Shown: positions 43,756 to 53,455, numbered from the stretch's first letter. The stretch is 64,000 nucleotides of DNA from Rhizobium ruizarguesonis (GCF_012349115.1 NZ_PQIG01000067.1:248001-312000); one strand, 5' to 3'. Numbers and translations: made by a program. Notes: generated from the sequence alone by a model not told the origin.

Positions 43756-44703
43756 ATGTTTAAGAAAGGCATGCGCATACTTCTGGCCGCCGCGGCCGTA
43801 GCACCGCTTCTGGCAAGCTCCGCTTGGGCAGCGGGCATGATGACGATCATCGTCAACGATCCGTCGAATCCCTATTGGCTGACGGAAGGCAACGTCGCCA
43901 AGGCAACTGCCGAAAAGCTGGGCTACACGGCCTCGGTCAACGCCCACAAGGGTGACACCAATACCGAAAGCAACCTGATCGATACGGCGATCACCAACAA
44001 GTCGGTGGCGATCATCCTTGACCCGGCAAACGCCGACGGTTCCGTCGGTGCGGTCAAGAAGGCCGTTGCTGCCGGCATCCCGGTCCTCCTCGTCAACGCC
44101 GAAATCAACCAGGAAGGCCTGGCGAAGGCGCAGCTTGTTTCCAACAACGCACAGGGTGCCGCCCTCGGCGCACAGCAATGGGTCGAAGCGATCGGCGACA
44201 AGGGCAACTATGCCGAACTCTTCGGCGCTCCTTCCGACAACAACGCTGCAACACGGTCGAATGGCTACGAGACTGTCCTTTCGCAGTATCCGGATCTGAA
44301 GAAGGTCGCCAAGGAAGTTGCCAACTGGGACCGCACCCAGGGCCACAACAAGATGCAGTCCATGCTGCAGGCCAACCCGGATATCGTCGGCGTCATCTCG
44401 GGCAATGACGAAATGGCGCTCGGTGCGATCGCCGCACTCAAGGAAGCCGGCAAGCTCGCCAATGTGAAGGTCGGCGGCTTCGACGGTTCGCCGGATGCCG
44501 TTGCTGCCATCAAGGCGGGCGAACTCCAATACACCGTCCTCCAACCGGTTGCCGTCTTCTCCGAAGAAGCCGTCAAGCAGGCCGACAACCTGATCAAGAC
44601 GGGCAACACGGGCGCCAAGAGCGAGAAGCAGCTCTTCGATTGCCTGTTGATCACCAAGGACAACATCGACAAATACACCGGCCCGTTCGTTCTGGCGCAG
44701 TAA
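43756..44703 (+). CDS. eryG: Erythritol ABC transporter periplasmic binding protein EryG
   Basis: Predicted 315 aa. A cleavable signal peptide (KKGMRILLAAAAVAPLLASS, AWA) precedes a ribose-binding-protein fold (TIIVNDPSNPYWLTEGNVAK, NKSVAIILDPANADGSVG, GVISGNDEMALGAI, VGGFDGSPDAV). GGGAGAG is well placed before the ATG. It is last in its operon and is followed by a strong terminator, unlike the other two binding proteins in this window. Confidence 0.92.
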   Translation: MFKKGMRILLAAAAVAPLLASSAWAAGMMTIIVNDPSNPYWLTEGNVAKATAEKLGYTASVNAHKGDTNTESNLIDTAITNKSVAIILDPANADGSVGAVKKAVAAGIPVLLVNAEINQEGLAKAQLVSNNAQGAALGAQQWVEAIGDKGNYAELFGAPSDNNAATRSNGYETVLSQYPDLKKVAKEVANWDRTQGHNKMQSMLQANPDIVGVISGNDEMALGAIAALKEAGKLANVKVGGFDGSPDAVAAIKAGELQYTVLQPVAVFSEEAVKQADNLIKTGNTGAKSEKQLFDCLLITKDNIDKYTGPFVLAQ

Positions 44704-44712
44704 ACGGTAAAA

Positions 44713-44740
44713 GGGCGCTCGTTAGAGCGCCCTCATTTTC
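44713..44740 (+). terminator. Intrinsic terminator after eryG
   Basis: GGGCGCTC (44713-44720) and GAGCGCCC (44725-44732) form a perfect 8-bp stem with loop GTTA, followed by TCATTTTC. It starts nine bases after the eryG stop and closes the transporter operon. Confidence 0.88.
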
Positions 44741-44853
44741 ATGCTGGAAGCGATGGCCGACGGTCCAACCGCCGGTTGCGTTTCGCCTTTTTGCCTTGGC
44801 GCGGCAATCACTGTACGAAGCTGGGATCCATAATTCAGCGACAGGAGTGACCC

Positions 44854-45696
44854 GTGACACAGAAGACCAGCCGGGACGACGATCTGTTGGACCAGCTCAC
44901 CAGCGACAGCCGGCAGACGCGCCAGATCGCGCGCCGCCGCATGATTGCAGAGGCCGTTATGGGTGAAGGCTCGATGCGGATTGAAGACCTGACAGACCGT
45001 TTTGGGATCAGCCTGATGACGGCTCACCGCGATGTCGATGAACTCGTCAGCCGCGGCCTCTTCAGGAAGACGCGCGGTATCGTCACGGCGGCGGCGACCA
45101 ATCTCATCGAATCCAGCGACGTCTATCGCTCGAACCGTCAGTCGGTGGAAAAGAAGCTGATTGCCGAGGCGGCAATGCAATTCGTCGAACCGGGACAGGC
45201 GATCTTTTTCGATGACTCGACCACGGTTCTTCAGATGGCGGCACATCTGCCTTCGAAGGCGCCGGTCACGGCAATCACCAATTCCCTGACGCTGATGAAT
45301 GCGCTGACGGGCCTGCACGACGTGACGCTGCTCGCCCTTGGCGGCCAGTATTACAATTGGTGCAACGCCTTCATGGGTCGCATGACCATCAACGAGATCA
45401 AGGCTCTCAGGGCAGATGTCGCGTTCATCTCGATGTCGGCGATCAGCGACGGCACGGTGCTGCACCAGTCTCCTGAAACAGTCGATACCAAGCGGGCCAT
45501 GTTCGATTGTTCCGTAAAACGCATCCTGCTTGCCGATCATACCAAGTTCGAACGGCGCGCACTCCACAGTTTCGCAGCACTGGATGAGTTCGACGTCGTT
45601 ATCGTCGACGACAAGACCCAGCCGGTGCACATCGACCGCATGCGGTCCAGAGATATCAACGTGGTCATCGCCAAGGGCGCCGGAGGGCGCTCCTGA
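44854..45696 (+). CDS. DeoR-family regulator of second polyol/sugar module
   Basis: Predicted 280 aa. The HTH (MRIEDLTDRFGISLMTAHRD, then VDELVSRGLFRKTRG) is followed by the DeoR sensor domain (QAIFFDDSTTVLQMAAHLPS, AITNSLTLMNAL, LLALGGQYY). Start is GTG 44854, with AGGAG six bases upstream. The FGGY kinase gene starts 37 bases downstream, so it probably regulates its own operon (DeoR-kinase-dehydrogenase). Its N-terminal extension of about 25 residues before the HTH is longer than usual. Confidence 0.87.
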   Translation: MTQKTSRDDDLLDQLTSDSRQTRQIARRRMIAEAVMGEGSMRIEDLTDRFGISLMTAHRDVDELVSRGLFRKTRGIVTAAATNLIESSDVYRSNRQSVEKKLIAEAAMQFVEPGQAIFFDDSTTVLQMAAHLPSKAPVTAITNSLTLMNALTGLHDVTLLALGGQYYNWCNAFMGRMTINEIKALRADVAFISMSAISDGTVLHQSPETVDTKRAMFDCSVKRILLADHTKFERRALHSFAALDEFDVVIVDDKTQPVHIDRMRSRDINVVIAKGAGGRS

Positions 45697-45733
45697 CGGC
45701 GTGGGCCAGTTGCTCGTCATGAGGTAAACCTGA

Positions 45734-47263
45734 ATGCCGACACTGCTCGGGATCGATAGTGGTTTGACCGTCACAAAGGCGGTCATCTTCGATATCGATG
45801 GCACGCCGCTTGCAGCCGCCCGGCGCCGCGTTACGCAGTTCATTCCGAAGGCCCGCCATATCGAGCGCGACATGGATGAATTGTGGAACGCGACGGCCGA
45901 TGCCATCCGCGAAGCGATTTCGCTCAGCGGGCGACCGGCAAGCGACATAGAGGGCATTGCCGCTACCGCGCATGGAGACGGCATCTACCTGCTCGATCAC
46001 GCCCGGAAGCCGCTTGGCCGGGCCATTCTCTCGCTGGACAGCCGGGCAGGGGCGATCGTCGACCGGTGGACGAAAAGCGACGTCGCCGACCTGGCGATCG
46101 AACTGACGGGGCAGATCCCGCACGTCTCCGCGCCATCTGCATTGCTTGCCTGGATCCGCGAAATGGAGCCTGAGCGCTACAAGCGCATCGGCCATTTCAT
46201 CAGCTGCAAGGACTGGCTGCGGTTCTGCCTGACCGGGATCATCGGTACGGACCGCACCGAAGCCAGCACCTCCTTCACCAATGTCAAAACGCAGAACTAC
46301 AGTGAGGACGCCCTTCGGCTGTTTGGATTGGAGGATCTCGTCCACGCCCTGCCACCAGCCTCGCGCTCAGACCAGATCGTCGGACGCGTGACGCGTGAAG
46401 CCGCGCAACTGACGGGCCTTGCCGAAGGAACGCCTGTCGTTGCCGGCCTGCACGACGTCACGGCCTCGGCGCTCGGGGCAGGGGGCTATGCCGAGGGTGT
46501 TGTCGCGGTCATTGCCGGGACCTATTCGATCAACGAGACGCTTTCGTCGGAACCACGTGTCGACCGGCGCTGGTTCTGCCGCAACGGGATTGCACCCGGC
46601 ATCTGGAACAGCATGTCGATCTCCCCGGCATCGACAGCGAATTACGACTGGTTTCTGGACACGCTCTGCGCTGCCGAACGGAAGAATGGCGAGGTGCAAG
46701 GCAACTCGATCCATGGCCTGCTGGCGCCCGAGATCGATGCCGCTTTCGAACGCCCCTCGACGGCGCTCTTCCATCCCTATCTGTTCGGCTCGCCTTATGG
46801 CGCAGCAGCCAGCGCCGGTTTCTTCGGGCTCGGTGGATGGCACGACCGCGGCGACATGCTGCGCGCCGTGCTTGAGGGCATCGCTTTCAATCATCGCATT
46901 CATGTCGACGCGCTTCGCGACGGCTTTGCCTTCGATCAGGCGCGGCTCGCCGGTGGCGTCTCGCGCAATCCTGCCGTCGTGCAGATGTTTGCCGATGTGC
47001 TTGGCATGCCGGTCACGGTAACCGAGACGGATGAGGCGGCCGCCTGGGGTGCTGCGCTTTGTGCCGGGTCGGGCGCCGGGGTCTTCGCCGACCCGCAGAG
47101 CGATCCGCGCGACACTGCCTCCATCGCAAAGACTTGCCGGCCCGATGCAGCGCGCAGCGCGGATTATGAAAAGCGTTACCAGGTGTTCCGCGAGATTGCC
47201 GACGCGATGATCCCCCTTTGGCCTAGGATTGCCGCGCTTGCGCCGGAGCAATCGGCAAACTGA
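45734..47263 (+). CDS. FGGY-family carbohydrate kinase, LyxK-like
   Basis: Predicted 509 aa. Core motifs: LLGIDSGLTVTKAVIFDIDG, ATAHGDGIYLLDHARKPLG, ILSLDSRAGAIVDRW, GGLHDVTASALGAG-type region (VVAGLHDVTASALGAGG) and RLAGGVSRNPAVVQMFADVL. By eye it is closer to L-xylulose kinase (LyxK) than to erythritol or glycerol kinase. It likely phosphorylates a pentulose or a pentitol/tetritol. The GlpD-like dehydrogenase encoded next would oxidise a polyol phosphate, which favours a polyol substrate (inference). Confidence 0.85.
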   Translation: MPTLLGIDSGLTVTKAVIFDIDGTPLAAARRRVTQFIPKARHIERDMDELWNATADAIREAISLSGRPASDIEGIAATAHGDGIYLLDHARKPLGRAILSLDSRAGAIVDRWTKSDVADLAIELTGQIPHVSAPSALLAWIREMEPERYKRIGHFISCKDWLRFCLTGIIGTDRTEASTSFTNVKTQNYSEDALRLFGLEDLVHALPPASRSDQIVGRVTREAAQLTGLAEGTPVVAGLHDVTASALGAGGYAEGVVAVIAGTYSINETLSSEPRVDRRWFCRNGIAPGIWNSMSISPASTANYDWFLDTLCAAERKNGEVQGNSIHGLLAPEIDAAFERPSTALFHPYLFGSPYGAAASAGFFGLGGWHDRGDMLRAVLEGIAFNHRIHVDALRDGFAFDQARLAGGVSRNPAVVQMFADVLGMPVTVTETDEAAAWGAALCAGSGAGVFADPQSDPRDTASIAKTCRPDAARSADYEKRYQVFREIADAMIPLWPRIAALAPEQSAN

Positions 47264-47306
47264 AAAGACAAATGCCTGCTGCGGCGGGCAATTTAGGACG
47301 ATGAGC

Positions 47307-49049
47307 ATGACCCCCGATTTGCAGCAGCGCTTCTCGAATCTCGGCGAGAACGATATCGACGTTTTGATCATCGGGGCGGGCATCAACGGCGCCGGCCTGT
47401 TCCGCGACCTCTCGATACAGGGTGTCAATTGCCTGATCGTCGACAAGGCCGATTTTGGTTCCGGCACGAGCGCTGCACCATCGCGGCTCATTCACGGCGG
47501 CCTGAAATATCTGGAAACGGGTGAGTTCGGACTGGTTGCGCAGTCGACGCTTGAGCGCAACCTCCTGCTCAAGAACGCGCCGCATTGCGTCGAGCCGCTG
47601 CCGACCTTCATTCCGGTCTTTTCCTGGACCCGTGGTATCTGGGCAGCGATACGGACGCTCTTCGGGTCGAAGACGGCGCCACGCAGCCGTGGTGCCGTTC
47701 TCATCAAGATCGGGCTTCGGCTCTACGACTTTTTCGGTTCACGCGACCAGGTCATGCCGCGCCACCGGCTGATCCTGAAGAAACAAGCGCGCAAGGAAAT
47801 GCCGCATGTCACCCCCGCCATCGTCGCCGGCGGCATCTACTACGATGCCAAGATCAGCAGGCCGGAGCGGCTCGTCTATGAGCTCGTGAGCGATGGTCTC
47901 GATGCGAATACGAGGAGCCTCGCGGCAAATTTCGCGACACTGGCTGCCGTTTCAGATGGGCGTTTGACCTTCCGGCTGCCCGATGGTCGCGATGTCACCG
48001 TTGCTCCCAAGCTGGTCGTTAATGCGGCAGGTCCCTGGATCGATCACGTCAACACTTTGCTCGGCGCTCCATCGCGCCTGATCGGCGGCACCAAGGGTTC
48101 CCATATCCTGCTTGACCATCCCGAATTGGTGCGAAGCCTCAACGGCCATATGATCTATTTTGAGGCCGACGACGGTCGCATCTGCCTCGTCTACGACTAT
48201 CTCGGGCTGGCACTGGTCGGGTCGACCGACATTCCGGCGGATGATCCGGACAATGTCCGCTGCGAAGAGCCGGAAACCGAGTATTTCCTCGAAAGCGTCC
48301 GCTCGCTACTGCCGACGCTCCGCTTCGATCGCGACCAGATCGTCTACAGCTATAGCGGTATCCGCCCGCTGCCGGCATCGGATGCGGCCGCACCGGGGTT
48401 GATCAGCCGCGATCACTCCGCGCCGGTGAAGGAGCCAGAGAAGGGCAGACCTTTTCCGATCATTTCGCTGGTCGGAGGCAAGTGGACGACGTTCCGCGGC
48501 TTTGCGGAAGAGGTTGCCGACACCGTTCTCTCCCGGCTGCAGCGCCGCCGCAGCCAGTCGACACGCTATCTAGCGATCGGCGGCGGCAAGGCCTTTCCGG
48601 CTAATGCCGAGCAGCGTAACGCCTGGATCAGCGATGCCGCGTCACGCAGCGGCGTCGCCGCCGAGCGTGCTGACGAACTGCTCCGCCGCTACGGCACGAC
48701 GGCCGCAGCCCTGCTTTCTTCTGTTTCAAGCTATACCGACGAACAGCGCCTGACGGGTGCGCCGCGTTACAGTCTCCGCGAGGTCGACTGGATCGCCCGG
48801 AATGAACTCGCTATCCACCTGTCGGACATCGTGATGCGCCGCACGACGCTTGCGATCGAGGGTCGGTTGACGCTGGAAGGCTTGCAGGAAATCGCCGGCG
48901 TTGCCGGGGCAGCGCTCGATTGGAATGCCGAACGAACGGCAAGCGAAATTCAGGACGTTGTCAGCCAGCTGAGCCGCTTCCACGGCCAAGCACTGACAGG
49001 CAAGGTTGCCGCCGAGCCGGAAAAGGCACCGCGCCCGGCCGCAGGCTAG
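47307..49049 (+). CDS. GlpD-like FAD-dependent polyol-phosphate dehydrogenase
   Basis: Predicted 580 aa. The FAD motif is DVLIIGAGINGAGLFRDLSI; SAAPSRLIHGGLKYLETGEF, GGIYYDAKISRPERLV and LVGGKWTTFRGFAEEVAD are glycerol-3-phosphate-dehydrogenase features. A C-terminal DAO_C-type helical domain is present. ATG 47307 is preferred (AGGA eight bases upstream) to ATG 47301. At 580 aa it is about 80 residues longer than EryB. Because it follows a LyxK-like kinase, a polyol phosphate other than glycerol-3-phosphate is the probable substrate. Confidence 0.85.
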   Translation: MTPDLQQRFSNLGENDIDVLIIGAGINGAGLFRDLSIQGVNCLIVDKADFGSGTSAAPSRLIHGGLKYLETGEFGLVAQSTLERNLLLKNAPHCVEPLPTFIPVFSWTRGIWAAIRTLFGSKTAPRSRGAVLIKIGLRLYDFFGSRDQVMPRHRLILKKQARKEMPHVTPAIVAGGIYYDAKISRPERLVYELVSDGLDANTRSLAANFATLAAVSDGRLTFRLPDGRDVTVAPKLVVNAAGPWIDHVNTLLGAPSRLIGGTKGSHILLDHPELVRSLNGHMIYFEADDGRICLVYDYLGLALVGSTDIPADDPDNVRCEEPETEYFLESVRSLLPTLRFDRDQIVYSYSGIRPLPASDAAAPGLISRDHSAPVKEPEKGRPFPIISLVGGKWTTFRGFAEEVADTVLSRLQRRRSQSTRYLAIGGGKAFPANAEQRNAWISDAASRSGVAAERADELLRRYGTTAAALLSSVSSYTDEQRLTGAPRYSLREVDWIARNELAIHLSDIVMRRTTLAIEGRLTLEGLQEIAGVAGAALDWNAERTASEIQDVVSQLSRFHGQALTGKVAAEPEKAPRPAAG

Positions 49050-49096
49050 AACAGGATGATTTTAGGCCGGGTCGGCCTAAAATCTGAATCCTGTTC
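49049..49096. repeat. Nested palindromic repeat A after GlpD-like gene
   Basis: Arms GAACAGGAT (49049-49057) and ATCCTGTTC (49088-49096) enclose GATTTTAGGCC (49058-49068) and GGCCTAAAATC (49074-49084). Together they give a 20-bp stem with a 3-base bulge. It begins on the last base of the stop codon. It is a rhizobial-type intergenic repeat and may also end transcription. Confidence 0.75.
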
Positions 49097-49111
49097 TCCA
49101 TTATATAGTTA

Positions 49112-49160
49112 GAGCATGATGTCGTCCGAAAACCGCTTCACACTTTTCGGCATCATGCTC
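49112..49160. repeat. Nested palindromic repeat B
   Basis: Outer arms GAGCATGATG (49112-49121) and CATCATGCTC (49151-49160) enclose CCGAAAA (49126-49132) and TTTTCGG (49144-49150). It lies 16 bases after repeat A, between two convergent genes. It is the same nested design as 21886-21929 with a different sequence. Confidence 0.75.
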
Positions 49161-49170
49161 TAGCCCAGTT

Positions 49171-50235
49171 TCAGGAGAAAGCCGGATCGAGAGAACCGGA
49201 CTTGTAACGCTTGGCCATTTCCGAAACGGGAAGGGGCGTGATGCGGCCGGCCATACCGGCAGTGCCGAACTGTTCGAAGCGCTCCTTGCAGAGCTTGGTC
49301 AGCGCCGCCATCGCCGGCTTCAGATATTTGCGCGGATCGAACTCGCTTGGGTCCTCCTGCAGCACGCGGCGGATCTGACCGGTCATCGCCATTCTGCCAT
49401 CGGTGTCGATATTGACCTTACGCACGCCATTCTTGATGCCGCGCTGGATTTCCTCGACCGGCACTCCCCATGTCGGCTTCATCTGACCGCCATATTTGTT
49501 GATGATCTCCTGCAGCTCGATCGGGACCGAGGACGAGCCATGCATGACGAGATGCGTGTTCGGGAGCTTACGGTGAATTTCTTCGATGACGTTCATCGCC
49601 AGCACCGAACCGTCCGGCTTGCGGGTGAACTTGTAAGCGCCATGCGATGTGCCCATCGCGATGGCGAGCGCATCGACCTTGGTTTCGCGCACGAACTTCA
49701 CGGCTTCGTCCGGATCGGTCAGCAATTGGTCATGCGAAAGCTTGCCCTCGGCGCCGTGGCCGTCCTCGGCCTCGCCCATGCCGGTCTCCAGAGAACCGAG
49801 AACGCCGAGTTCACCTTCCACCGAGATGCCGCCGAAATGCGCCATATCGGTCACCATCTTGGTGACGCCGACATTATAGGCCCAGTCGGCGGGCGTCTTG
49901 GCGTCCGCCTTCAGTGAACCATCCATCATCACCGAGGTGAAGCCCGCCTGGATCGCCGTCATGCAGTTGGAGGGATCGTTGCCGTGATCGAGATGCACGC
50001 AAACCGGAATATGCGGATAGATCTCAACGACGGCATCCATCATGTGCTTCAGCATGATGTCATGGGCGTAGGCGCGTGCTCCGCGCGACGCCTGCATGAT
50101 AACCGGCGCCTGACACGCGTCCGCGGCTTCCATGATGGCGAGCGCCTGCTCCATGTTGTTGATGTTGAAAGCGGGAACGCCGTAGCCTTCCTCCGCAGCA
50201 TGGTCGAGCAGTTGCCTCAGCGTAATGCGTGCCAT
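49171..50235 (-). CDS. Class II fructose-bisphosphate aldolase (CbbA/Fba type)
   Basis: Predicted 354 aa zinc-dependent aldolase of the Calvin-cycle subtype. Zinc and substrate motifs: [59 protein letters not shown] and [16 protein letters not shown] 50235 has GGGGGAA six bases upstream; the frame reaches 50361 but that part is not homologous. It stands as a single gene with its own AT-rich promoter region within the second polyol module, so it probably cleaves a ketose phosphate made there rather than serving core glycolysis (inference). Confidence 0.88.
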   Translation of the reverse strand: MARITLRQLLDHAAEEGYGVPAFNINNMEQALAIMEAADACQAPVIMQASRGARAYAHDIMLKHMMDAVVEIYPHIPVCVHLDHGNDPSNCMTAIQAGFTSVMMDGSLKADAKTPADWAYNVGVTKMVTDMAHFGGISVEGELGVLGSLETGMGEAEDGHGAEGKLSHDQLLTDPDEAVKFVRETKVDALAIAMGTSHGAYKFTRKPDGSVLAMNVIEEIHRKLPNTHLVMHGSSSVPIELQEIINKYGGQMKPTWGVPVEEIQRGIKNGVRKVNIDTDGRMAMTGQIRRVLQEDPSEFDPRKYLKPAMAALTKLCKERFEQFGTAGMAGRITPLPVSEMAKRYKSGSLDPAFS

Positions 50236-50372
50236 CCAAGATTCCCCCATATCGATGGTCGATCGAAACGCCGCCATCTCTTCGAAACTAGAGCCCGGGC
50301 GTGAGCCGTTCAAGCGTCTTATTTTAATAGGCAAAATGGCATAGGAGGAGGAACGTAACAAGCAATAATAAC

Positions 50373-50395
50373 AATATCACAACGAGTATGATATT
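50373..50395. promoter_or_regulatory. Inverted repeat in aldolase promoter region
   Basis: AATATCA (50373-50379) and TGATATT (50389-50395) are perfect arms with a nine-base spacer, in the AT-rich DNA upstream of the aldolase. The 345-base gap 50236-50580 has no supported gene. Possible operator for the DeoR-type regulator. Confidence 0.4.
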
Positions 50396-50580
50396 TCTCA
50401 AGAGTCATTTCGCATGCGTGAGCCGAATGAAATTCAGGCCTGTGTTGAAGAGACGGGGCGTCATGCCCCTTGCCGGCGATGGCGAGAACTCTTCAGCCAG
50501 ACACGTGCGGCCGCTGGCTGTTATGGCTTGTGGTTGATGGCAGTCGGCCAGCAGTGGAATCCGGAATATCCGGCACCGGG

Positions 50581-51429
50581 TCAGATGAGACCGTATTGTT
50601 CCGCCTTATTGCGCAGGAACGGCAGGCCCTTGTCCATGACCTCTTCCATATCGCGTGCAACGGGGCGCCAGACGGCCAGGCCATAGGCGACCTCGGGCGG
50701 CATGTTGATGAAGCTTTCCATCGCAAGCCCGCCCTTGAAGCCGATTGCGGCAAGCGCGGCATAGATCGCATCCCACGGAATGTTGCCATAGCCCGGCGTA
50801 CCGCGGTCGCTCTCGGAAAGGTGGATATATTTTAGGTGGTCGCGGGCGATCAGGATGCCGTTTGCCGCACCCTTTTCCTCGATATTCATGTGGTAGGTGT
50901 CGAGGTGAACGAAGATGTTATCCGCGCCGACACGCTCCACCATGTCGACGGCTTGCTGCGCCGAGTTGATCAGGTGGTTCTCGTAGCGGTTCACAGCTTC
51001 GACGCCGAGTTGGATGCCGTACTTCTTCGCATGTTTTGCCGCAACGTCGAGCACTTTGGCGATGTTGTCGTATTCACCTTGCGTCGGCGGCACGCCGGTG
51101 CGCTCGCCGATGCCGCCGAAGATGACGCCGGACAGAGCTTCCCCGTTCATGTCAGCGGTCTTTTCGATCGCAACCTTCAAGTGCTCGATTGCTGCCTCCG
51201 GGCGGACGGAGGCCCAGGCATGCTCCGGCAGGCCGAGCGAGCAGACGGCCCGCAGCTTGTTCTTTTCAAGCAGGTCGCGGGTGTGTTTGGCATCGACGGC
51301 AGGCGCATTGAGCAGCGCGATCTCGATGAAATCCATCTTGTAGTGCACCGCTCCGGCAATCGCCTTCTCGGCGCCTGCGCGGTCCCAGTTCATGGTCCAC
51401 ATGCTGGTGTGAACGCCGAAACCTTCCAT
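50581..51429 (-). CDS. Ketose 3-epimerase-like TIM-barrel protein
   Basis: Predicted 282 aa. It resembles D-tagatose/D-psicose 3-epimerases: GVEAVNRYENHLINSAQQAV has the first metal-binding glutamate, VHLDTYHMNIEE the aspartate/histidine, LSESDRGTPGYGNIPWDAI the substrate region and LAMESFI the second catalytic glutamate. The N-terminus (FGVHTSMWTMNWDRAGAEKA) fits the family. AGGAGA precedes ATG 51429. It is last in the operon binding protein-ATPase-permease-permease-epimerase, so it should act on the imported sugar or its derivative. It is unrelated in detail to EryC although both are TIM barrels. Confidence 0.85.
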   Translation of the reverse strand: MEGFGVHTSMWTMNWDRAGAEKAIAGAVHYKMDFIEIALLNAPAVDAKHTRDLLEKNKLRAVCSLGLPEHAWASVRPEAAIEHLKVAIEKTADMNGEALSGVIFGGIGERTGVPPTQGEYDNIAKVLDVAAKHAKKYGIQLGVEAVNRYENHLINSAQQAVDMVERVGADNIFVHLDTYHMNIEEKGAANGILIARDHLKYIHLSESDRGTPGYGNIPWDAIYAALAAIGFKGGLAMESFINMPPEVAYGLAVWRPVARDMEEVMDKGLPFLRNKAEQYGLI

Positions 51430-51440
51430 GATCGTATCTC

Positions 51441-52427
51441 CTATTGCACGATTCTGATGAACTTGGCCGAGAACCATCGCAGCACCATCACGACGATGAG
51501 CAGGATGCCCCAGACGGCAGTGGTGAGGTGCTGGTTGGCGCCGAGCAGGTTGAGCCCCGAAGAGAGAAGCTGCAGTACGATGAGCGCCACAAAGACGGGC
51601 AGGACGCGGCCGAAGCCGCCGAATGGATTGATGCCGCCGAGGAAGCAGGCGAGCACGGTGATCAGCAGATAGGACTCGCCGTGGCCGACGCGCACCGAAT
51701 TGAAGCGCGCAAGCATGATGATGCCGGCAACCGCAGCCATCACGCCGGAGAGCATGTAGACCAGCACCAGGATTTTGCGGGTGTTGATGCCGGAATAGCG
51801 GGCAGACTCGATATTGGAGCCGATCATGTAGGTGGAAAAGCCGAGCTTGGAACGCGAGAGCAGGATGTGGCTGGCGATCACGCAGGCGATCAGGATCAAC
51901 AACGGTACCGGGAGGCCGAGGATGCTGCCGTGGCCGATCGGAGCGATGAAGGTGGGGAAGCCCGAGATATCGCCGCCGCGCGTCAGGAACTCGCCGAGGC
52001 CGCGTAGGAAGATCATCATCGACAGCGAAACGAGGATCGGATGGGCGCGGGTAAAGGCGATGACGAGGCCCATGACCAGGCCGCTCGCGGCGCCGACGGC
52101 AAGCGCCAGAGCCGAGCCGAGCAGGAAGGCGCCCGGACCGGCTTCGATGCCGCCATTGGCCTGCAGCGTCCAGGCGAGCGTCAGGCCGGCGATGTTGGCG
52201 GTGAAGGTGATCGCAAGGTTGAGGCCGCCGGTGAGGATCGGCATCAGCATGGCAAGCGTCAGGACGCCAAGCTCGGGAAGCTGAAAAGCGACCGATCCGA
52301 AGGTCGCGCCCGTCAGGAAATGCGGCGAGGCGAAACCGAAGACGATGAGCACGGCCGCCAGCGCGGCGAGGGGACCGGCCATGTCGGCCCCGAAGATGGC
52401 GTTGAAGCGGGCGGCGAGTGCGTTCAT
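51441..52427 (-). CDS. Sugar ABC transporter permease 2 (second module)
   Basis: Predicted 328 aa RbsC-type permease: LPELGVLTLAMLMPILTGGL, then NLAITFTANIAGLTLAW matches the family signature, and CFLGGINPFGGFGRVLPVFV is near the C-terminus. Eight or more transmembrane segments. It starts within the stop codon of permease 1 (TGATG), so translation is coupled and a heterodimeric channel is likely. Confidence 0.88.
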   Translation of the reverse strand: MNALAARFNAIFGADMAGPLAALAAVLIVFGFASPHFLTGATFGSVAFQLPELGVLTLAMLMPILTGGLNLAITFTANIAGLTLAWTLQANGGIEAGPGAFLLGSALALAVGAASGLVMGLVIAFTRAHPILVSLSMMIFLRGLGEFLTRGGDISGFPTFIAPIGHGSILGLPVPLLILIACVIASHILLSRSKLGFSTYMIGSNIESARYSGINTRKILVLVYMLSGVMAAVAGIIMLARFNSVRVGHGESYLLITVLACFLGGINPFGGFGRVLPVFVALIVLQLLSSGLNLLGANQHLTTAVWGILLIVVMVLRWFSAKFIRIVQ

Positions 52428-53455
52428 CAGCTCTCTCCCCTTTCTGCAGGCCTGTCACCGGTCGATTTGCGGGTCGCAAACACCGGCACCAGGTTGCCGA
52501 TGCGGGCGCTCGACAAGGTGATCGCAACGAGGATGATTGCGCCGACGATCATCTTGAAGGCGAAGGGCGAGACGCCCATCAGGTTGAGGCCGTTCTGGGT
52601 GATCGAGACGAGCAGCACGCCCAGCACGCAACCGAGCACGGAGCCCTTGCCGCCGCCCAGCCGCGCCCCACCGAGCACCACAGCAGCCAGGACATCAAGC
52701 TCGCGGCCATAAAGTGCGTTCGGTACGACCTCCTGCGCATAATGCGCCTGCATGAGCCCGGCGATGCCTGCCATCAGTCCAAGCCAGCCGAAGGCGATGA
52801 ACTGCATGGCGCCGATATTGATGCCGAAGCGGCGCGCGCCTTCCGGATTGTCGCCGAAGGCATAGAGCTGCCGGCCGGTCGTCGTGCGGGTAATGAAGAA
52901 CCAGGTGGCGAGCGTGCAGACGGCCATGACGACGACCGGCAACGTGATCTCGGCCCAGCTCCCATCGGCCATTTCGCGCTCGTAAATGATGACGCGGGTC
53001 GTCAGCCAGTCGGGCAGATTGTAGATCGACACGCCCTTGGTGAAGAACATCAGCAGGCCGAAATAGACGTTGAAGGTCGCGATCGTCGCGACGATCGAGA
53101 TGATCCGGAAGCGGTGGATCAGGAAGGCGTTGATCACGCCGAGCACGATGCCGATTCCGGCCGCGATCAGGAAGCCGGATACCCATCCACCCCCGCCGAT
53201 CCGCTCGAGCGCAAGTGCAGTGACATATTGCACGATCGAGGCGGCGACGGCGAAGGAGATGTCGATCCCACCTGATATCAGCACCACGAGCAGGCCCACG
53301 GCGAAGATGATGTTGACCGCGCTGATATTGAGCAGGTCGAAGACATTGCCGAGCGTGAAGAAACGGTCGGTCATAAAGGCCAGGGCAACGCTCATCGCGA
53401 TGATGACGGCAAACAGCACGAATTCGGTCGTATGGGACAGGAACAGCTTACGCAT
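52427..53455 (-). CDS. Sugar ABC transporter permease 1 (second module)
   Basis: Predicted 342 aa RbsC-type permease: IIFAVGLLVVLISGGIDISF and AAVVLGGARLGGGKGSVLGC are the family landmarks. It overlaps the ATPase gene by 8 bp and permease 2 by one base. Two different permeases in one operon contrast with the single EryF. Confidence 0.88.
   Translation of the reverse strand: MRKLFLSHTTEFVLFAVIIAMSVALAFMTDRFFTLGNVFDLLNISAVNIIFAVGLLVVLISGGIDISFAVAASIVQYVTALALERIGGGGWVSGFLIAAGIGIVLGVINAFLIHRFRIISIVATIATFNVYFGLLMFFTKGVSIYNLPDWLTTRVIIYEREMADGSWAEITLPVVVMAVCTLATWFFITRTTTGRQLYAFGDNPEGARRFGINIGAMQFIAFGWLGLMAGIAGLMQAHYAQEVVPNALYGRELDVLAAVVLGGARLGGGKGSVLGCVLGVLLVSITQNGLNLMGVSPFAFKMIVGAIILVAITLSSARIGNLVPVFATRKSTGDRPAERGES

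Noticed and set aside
49049..49096. Intrinsic terminator for the GlpD-like gene
   Set aside because: Stem is strong but lacks a T-tract; the nested palindrome fits an intergenic repeat better, although it may still affect transcription ends.
50414..50686. 90-codon plus-strand ORF upstream of the epimerase 3' end
   Set aside because: No ribosome site, overlaps a real gene on the other strand, no domain.
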